NCBI GenBank assembly: GCA_024697985.1
Contig: JAILRX010000097.1
Span: 1-9,466, forward strand
Direction of reading: 5' to 3'
DNA length: 9,466 nt
Source of the DNA: Treponemataceae bacterium
GTDB taxonomy: Bacteria; Spirochaetota; Spirochaetia; Treponematales; Treponemataceae
Part shown: positions 5,962 to 9,466 of the stretch, piece by piece
Numbering within the stretch: the first letter of the stretch is position 1
Layout: each line of letters starts with the position of its first letter
Notes under the pieces: model-generated
Databases searched by the model: none
The model's input: only the letters and a program-made list of their open reading frames with translations
Told to the model about the DNA's origin: nothing
Translations under genes and position numbers: made by a program

Positions 5962-5996
5962 AGGCTGCCTTTCCAGAGAGGCAGCCTTTCTTTTTT
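5962..5996 (+). terminator. Intrinsic terminator of amt
   Basis: AGGCTGCCT (5962-5970) pairs perfectly with AGGCAGCCT (5979-5987) around an 8-base loop, followed by TTTCTTTTTT ending at 5996. It lies 18 bases after the amt stop codon. There is no U-tract in the opposite direction, so it probably serves only amt and not the convergent gene at 6017. Confidence 0.92.
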
Positions 5997-6016
5997 GTTT
6001 CCAGTTTTACAGAATT

Positions 6017-6781
6017 TTATTGAAGCATATTTTTAAGAAGCTGGTCAGTAGCATCAAGTTCTTTCTGCTCATCTGATTTTTCTTCAGACAAAGTTGAAAC
6101 GTTCTTGTACTTGCTTGCCAAAGCTTCTTCGTCACGTTCAGGCATTGTTCCGATTGAACACATTGAACTGAACTGTCCGCCTACAGCCTTCTGAAGTTTC
6201 TGATCTTCAAGACCTTTCATTACAGAAAGCATATAACCCTGAACCAATGATTCCCAGGCTTTTTCCGGCATAGAATAAACCGTTACATAAACATATTTTG
6301 TAACAGGCTTTCTTGTAACAGGATCCCGTTCAAGAGTCTTCCACCAGAAATCAGTTTCGTTTTTCAACTGTGCAACCTGAACCTGCGTATTTGTCGCAAC
6401 CTGATCGATAATGCCAAGTTCGTCTTTATTGATGTCAGAAGTTTCGCTCAAATTTGTAACGATGTTCATCTTGAGTTCGTTCGCAATTGCAGAAGCAAGG
6501 CTCAATTCTGATTTTGTTTTTGCACTGTTGAGCGTATAGCCCGTTCCTCGTCCGACTCGTACGACAGAATCGCTTCGGATTCCATAATCGCGTCGGAAAA
6601 CACTGTCCCGGCCGCGCAAAAGTTGCATTACCCAGGCCGGTTTTTCTTCTTCGCCCAAAGCCTTATCTTTCCAGTCTGAGTTTACGACTGCAGTTTCAGC
6701 CTTGATTTTTCTTGCAAAACAGAATGATGTTGCAACAGAGCAGATCATCAATCCGATAAGAATCTTTTTTGCTATTTTCAT
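6017..6781 (-). CDS. Exported LPP20-like protein
   Basis: A 254-residue protein with a Sec signal peptide (MKIAKKILIGLMICSV...), probably cut after Ala23 in SFCFA. C21 is preceded by Phe, so a lipobox is unlikely and the mature protein is probably periplasmic. After a linker, PAWVMQL and VRVGRGTGYTLNSAKTKSEL, followed by LASAIANELKMNI, resemble the start of LPP20-type domains, which begin with a Gly-rich strand and an Ala-rich helix. KYVYVTVYSMPEKAW matches the closing strand of that fold. The C-terminus is charged, rich in Glu/Lys and likely flexible. The same layout occurs in the gene just upstream (42-base gap), suggesting diverged paralogues in one operon. GGGAG (6788-6792) lies 6 bases before the ATG. 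The molecular function is unknown. Confidence 0.8.
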   Translation of the reverse strand: MKIAKKILIGLMICSVATSFCFARKIKAETAVVNSDWKDKALGEEEKPAWVMQLLRGRDSVFRRDYGIRSDSVVRVGRGTGYTLNSAKTKSELSLASAIANELKMNIVTNLSETSDINKDELGIIDQVATNTQVQVAQLKNETDFWWKTLERDPVTRKPVTKYVYVTVYSMPEKAWESLVQGYMLSVMKGLEDQKLQKAVGGQFSSMCSIGTMPERDEEALASKYKNVSTLSEEKSDEQKELDATDQLLKNMLQ

Positions 6782-6823
6782 ATTGTACTCCCGTTAAAAA
6801 CTTGAAATTAAAATCTTGAAAAA

Positions 6824-7864
6824 TTAAAGTCCAACTTTTGCGCTGAAATCAGCTGGCATTCCAGATTTGATTTCATTGACAACTTTTGGATAACCCTTTC
6901 GTCGTGCTTCTTCAAAAGAAGTAAGAGAAACAGTCTTCTGTGATTTCAATTCGTATGAATAAACCGTTCTTCCGCTCTTGTTCACAAGGTTGATTACAAC
7001 TGACGGGAAAATCGCATAGGCTGAATAGTCTTCAGTATCCTGCTGAACTCCGTTGTCAGAAATTTTAACGTTCAGGCTGTAAACACCTGAATTTCGGTCA
7101 ACTGTAAATCCCATCTGCTTGAAGCAGTCAGCAACGGCTGTTGAAATGATGTTTCCGTAATCGCCGGTAACGTTCATTTTCAAAGTGCTGTTCTGAGTTT
7201 TCTGCTGAATAATAGAAGGAATCGCCATGATTTTTTCACGGTCTGCACGATAATTCATTTCGATGTCAGGATTGATGGCATAGGCATCAGAAAGTTTTTC
7301 GAGGAATTTTGAACCTGCAATTGCGGCACTCTTGTAATAAGCGCAGCTCAAAATATCATCAGTTTCTGCCACAGCCTTGTCGTATGAAGAATAGAAAACT
7401 GATTTTGCGTCTTCAATCTGTGGTTTCATTCGTCGCATTGCATTCTGAATATCGATGTAAACAACGCAGTAATATCGTTTTGCCTTTTTATCAAGATAAA
7501 CTTCTGAATATTCAAGTCCAATCAATTCTACACGGCTTTCAACTGATGTTTCGCTTGAAGTTGTTGTATCTTCGGTAACGTTAACTTCTCCAGTTGATGT
7601 TACGCTTTCCATTGTACGCGTTTCTGTTGCACGTCGGTCACTGATTGTAGCACTGATGTTGCTTGCAATTTTAGAAAGACCATCAGCCTTTGCGGCCTCT
7701 TCTGTATTGCCTTCACCACGGAAAGCCATAAAATCAGCACGAGGAAAAATCGTATAAAGAGTATTTCCAGGCCCAAACCAGCTTGGTGCCTTAGTCGTTG
7801 GTTTTGCAAAACATGAAGTTACGGCCAGCATCAAAATCATTGTTACAATAAGATTCTTTTTCAA
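6824..7864 (-). CDS. LPP20-like lipoprotein
   Basis: A 346-residue exported protein. The start chosen is TTG at 7862-7864, because GAGGAG (7871-7876) lies exactly 6 bases before it. An alternative TTG at 7885 lies upstream of that ribosome binding site and has no site of its own. The N-terminus KKNLIVTMILMLAVTSC is a signal peptide with lipobox VTSC, giving a lipidated Cys18; cleavage after CFA two residues later is the alternative. The mature part opens with PSWF, then FRGEGNTEEAAKADGLSKIA (residues about 48-67), the Gly-rich strand plus Ala-rich helix of LPP20-like domains, and YYCVVYIDIQNAM as the closing strand. A second half contains GDYGNIISTAVADCFKQMGF and SLNVKIS, resembling small alpha-beta domains of bacterial envelope lipoproteins. 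It lies 39 bases downstream of the aldolase gene, so cotranscription is likely. Exact function is unknown. Confidence 0.82.
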   Translation of the reverse strand: MKKNLIVTMILMLAVTSCFAKPTTKAPSWFGPGNTLYTIFPRADFMAFRGEGNTEEAAKADGLSKIASNISATISDRRATETRTMESVTSTGEVNVTEDTTTSSETSVESRVELIGLEYSEVYLDKKAKRYYCVVYIDIQNAMRRMKPQIEDAKSVFYSSYDKAVAETDDILSCAYYKSAAIAGSKFLEKLSDAYAINPDIEMNYRADREKIMAIPSIIQQKTQNSTLKMNVTGDYGNIISTAVADCFKQMGFTVDRNSGVYSLNVKISDNGVQQDTEDYSAYAIFPSVVINLVNKSGRTVYSYELKSQKTVSLTSFEEARRKGYPKVVNEIKSGMPADFSAKVGL

Positions 7865-7903
7865 TTTGTTCTCCTCTTTTAACAATTTTTAAGCCAAGTT
7901 TTA

Positions 7904-8878
7904 TCAATCAAGACCCATCATCTCTGTGTAAAAATCAGTGATATCGGTTCGTTTTTCTTTTGTGAACTGTATGGCTGCCCTGGGATGCTGGTTGAACAGA
8001 CCTGTCATCAAATATTGAAGGTCGTATCCCCAGACAACTCCTTTTTCGCGCATCGGCAACATGTTCTTTTCGATAAAATCAAAAACCGGATAAAGGTTGT
8101 ATTTTGGATTGTGCAAAAGTCCAAGCAGGAGTTCCATCGCACAGTTTCCAGCACCTCGGCCCATTGAAAGATAAGTTGCATCAAGATAATCAACTCCATC
8201 ACCTACACATTCAATCGTGTTTGCAAATGCAAGTTTTTGATTGTCGTGCGCATGAATACCGAGTTTCTTTCCATATTTATCAGCAACTTCTTTGTATACG
8301 TCAACGATTCGGGCCATAGCTTCAGGATAGATTGAACCGTAACTGTCTACGATATAGATTACGTCAACCGGGCTCTTTCCGATAAATTCAAGAGCTGTCT
8401 TTATGTCATTTTCCTGAGCGGTAGAAATAGCCATGATATTGCAGCTTGTTTCGTAGCCTTTTTTATGTGCATCCTCAATCATGTCGATTGCGGCAGGAAT
8501 CTGGTTCAAATAGCAGGCAACACGGATAAGGTCAACTGCAGAATCCTTATTTTCGATGATGTCGTTTTTGTAATTGCATCGGCCTACATCAGCCATGACG
8601 GCAATTTTAAGGGCCGTGTCATTGTCACCAACAACAGAGCGTATATAGTCTTCGTCACAAAACTTGCTCGGTCCATATTTGCTAAGATCGAACATTTCCT
8701 TATCAGCCTTATATCCAAATTCCATATAGTCTACGCCGGCCTTTACGTTTGCTTCGTACAAAGCTTTGGCAAATCCTTCAGGAAAGAAAAAATCATTTAC
8801 AAGTCCGCCGTCTCTTAATGTTGCATCTACAACTTTGATTCCAGGACGGAAATCCATCAATTCTGATACGTTTTTCAT
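7904..8878 (-). CDS. DRE-TIM metallolyase family enzyme (HMGL-like aldolase domain, MhpE/DmpG-related)
   Basis: A 324-residue cytoplasmic protein of the HMGL-like TIM-barrel family, which cleaves or forms C-C bonds next to a 2-oxo acid using a divalent metal. VVDATLRDGG (residues 16-25) is the signature N-terminal strand with the Arg-Asp pair. HAHDN (209-213) gives the paired metal-binding histidines, and SMGRGAGN followed by AMELLLG is the Gly-rich C-terminal element typical of 4-hydroxy-2-oxovalerate aldolases. It lacks the C-terminal extension of isopropylmalate synthases and has no acetaldehyde dehydrogenase partner here, so it is not an obvious aromatic-degradation enzyme. Relatives often sit in surface-polysaccharide clusters, which would fit its envelope-gene neighbours, but the substrate cannot be told. 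GGAGG (8886-8890) lies 7 bases before the ATG. Confidence 0.85.
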   Translation of the reverse strand: MKNVSELMDFRPGIKVVDATLRDGGLVNDFFFPEGFAKALYEANVKAGVDYMEFGYKADKEMFDLSKYGPSKFCDEDYIRSVVGDNDTALKIAVMADVGRCNYKNDIIENKDSAVDLIRVACYLNQIPAAIDMIEDAHKKGYETSCNIMAISTAQENDIKTALEFIGKSPVDVIYIVDSYGSIYPEAMARIVDVYKEVADKYGKKLGIHAHDNQKLAFANTIECVGDGVDYLDATYLSMGRGAGNCAMELLLGLLHNPKYNLYPVFDFIEKNMLPMREKGVVWGYDLQYLMTGLFNQHPRAAIQFTKEKRTDITDFYTEMMGLD

Positions 8879-8903
8879 GAGAAAACCTCCAACACTTTAT
8901 TCT

Positions 8904-8932
8904 ATAATAATTTTGTTATTGTGCATAGTAAA
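8904..8932 (-). promoter_or_regulatory. Possible promoter upstream of the aldolase gene
   Basis: On the minus strand, TTTACT (8927-8932), a 17-base spacer and TATTAT (8904-8909), within the 55-base gap after the upstream gene's stop codon. Both boxes are partial matches. If real, it separates the aldolase and LPP20-like genes from the preceding gene; otherwise the whole leftward group may be one operon. Confidence 0.4.
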
Positions 8933-8933
8933 T

Positions 8934-9466
8934 TTAAAGAATCATTTTAGTACTGATGCTGATGAAATTGTAAAAGCTTTCCCCGTTGATGCACCAGAAA
9001 AGATCTGAAATACCGATTGACCAGTTTTTCAAAATCTTAAAATCAATTGATGCGAAATTCTTGCTGTGATAGATCCACTGCATGAAAACATAGTCGAATT
9101 CGCTGAAACATCTGAAATTCACATACCTGGACTCGACCATCAAAGTAAGTTTTGCTTCCGGGCCAAAGTTATAGTAATTTTTCTTTGCGACCTTGCTTGC
9201 TTCAAGAAAGATGAAATTGGCTTCCAGGTTCCAGCTGAAATAACTTTCTTCTCCTAACGGTACTTTCTGACACAAAAACGAACCGAGGGCATTTGTCGAA
9301 TAGTTAAAATCGTTCGAATAGTTCACCTTGTAGTTCATGGAAATACCGATTGATGAAGGCAAATTTGTGTTCTGGAAAAACGGCCACGAATACAGGTGCC
9401 CTTCGAATTCTGCAAAGGCAAAACAGCTTGAAAAATCCGTATAAACCTGGGCATCCAGCGTAAACT
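8934..9466 (-). CDS. C-terminal part of a probable outer-membrane beta-barrel protein (runs off the right edge)
   Basis: The frame is open from the right edge to the TAA at 8934-8936, so 177 residues are visible and the N-terminus is missing. Internal TTG codons exist but none is needed as a start. The sequence is rich in Phe, Tyr, Trp, Ser and Asn, with short amphipathic stretches that alternate aromatic and polar residues (for example SIGISMNYKVNY, YVNFRCFSEFDYVF, FASIDFKILKNWSIGI, FYNFISISTKMIL) separated by turns, as in transmembrane beta-strands. The last residue is Leu rather than the more common Phe. No named family is recognised; such anonymous barrel proteins are frequent in treponemes. 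It ends 55 bases before the aldolase start and could share its transcript. Confidence 0.6.
   Translation of the reverse strand, partial: FTLDAQVYTDFSSCFAFAEFEGHLYSWPFFQNTNLPSSIGISMNYKVNYSNDFNYSTNALGSFLCQKVPLGEESYFSWNLEANFIFLEASKVAKKNYYNFGPEAKLTLMVESRYVNFRCFSEFDYVFMQWIYHSKNFASIDFKILKNWSIGISDLFWCINGESFYNFISISTKMIL

Noticed and set aside
5962..5987. The amt terminator as a bidirectional terminator for the convergent gene ending at 6017
   Set aside because: On the minus strand the stem is followed by AAAATTTA rather than a U-tract, so it is unlikely to work in that direction as an intrinsic terminator.
7865..7885. Lipoprotein start at TTG 7885
   Set aside because: It precedes the GAGGAG ribosome binding site and would place a charged stretch before the signal peptide.
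8465..9257. Rightward frames opposite the aldolase and beta-barrel genes
   Set aside because: No ribosome binding site, low-complexity composition and full overlap with better-supported leftward genes.
1..9466. Mobile element, CRISPR array, tRNA or rRNA
   Set aside because: No transposase or integrase frames, no terminal repeats with target duplications, no spaced repeat series and no cloverleaf or rRNA-like segments were recognised.

Overview
The window looks like chromosome of a host- or gut-associated spirochaete of the Treponema type. This is an inference from low GC with AT-rich intergenic gaps, a type III glutamine synthetase, an Amt-PII fusion, LPP20-like envelope proteins, a probable TTG start and frequent CGA arginine codons. 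I could not test it by database search. No mobile element, CRISPR array, tRNA or rRNA was seen.

Bases 1-5987 hold a nitrogen-assimilation block. The 5' part of asnB (glutamine-hydrolysing asparagine synthetase) runs leftward off the window. It is divergent from glnN (type III glutamine synthetase). glnN meets a leftward membrane-protein gene (LPG synthase TM/flippase-like family) tail to tail with a 4-base overlap. That membrane-protein gene is in turn divergent from amt, an ammonium channel with a complete PII signalling domain fused to its C-terminus. Together these genes import ammonium, fix it into glutamine and pass the amide nitrogen to asparagine, and the fused PII domain is a likely sensor of nitrogen and energy status.

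The most striking feature is regulatory. Each of the three nitrogen genes has a near-consensus sigma70-type promoter (17-base spacer). Between 12 and 16 bases after the -10 box comes a strong hairpin with a U-tract, lying before the ribosome binding site. All three hairpins start with CAAAGRSGYC and end with its complement. Because all three genes are divergently transcribed, these terminators cannot belong to an upstream gene, so they are best read as leader attenuators of a shared nitrogen regulon. amt has two in tandem.

Bases 6017-9466 hold a leftward group. From upstream to downstream it contains the 3' end of a probable outer-membrane beta-barrel gene, a DRE-TIM aldolase-family enzyme, an LPP20-like lipoprotein and a second LPP20-like exported protein. 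Spacing of 39-55 bases suggests one operon, with a possible internal promoter before the aldolase. Its role appears to be in the cell envelope; the aldolase's substrate is not evident.
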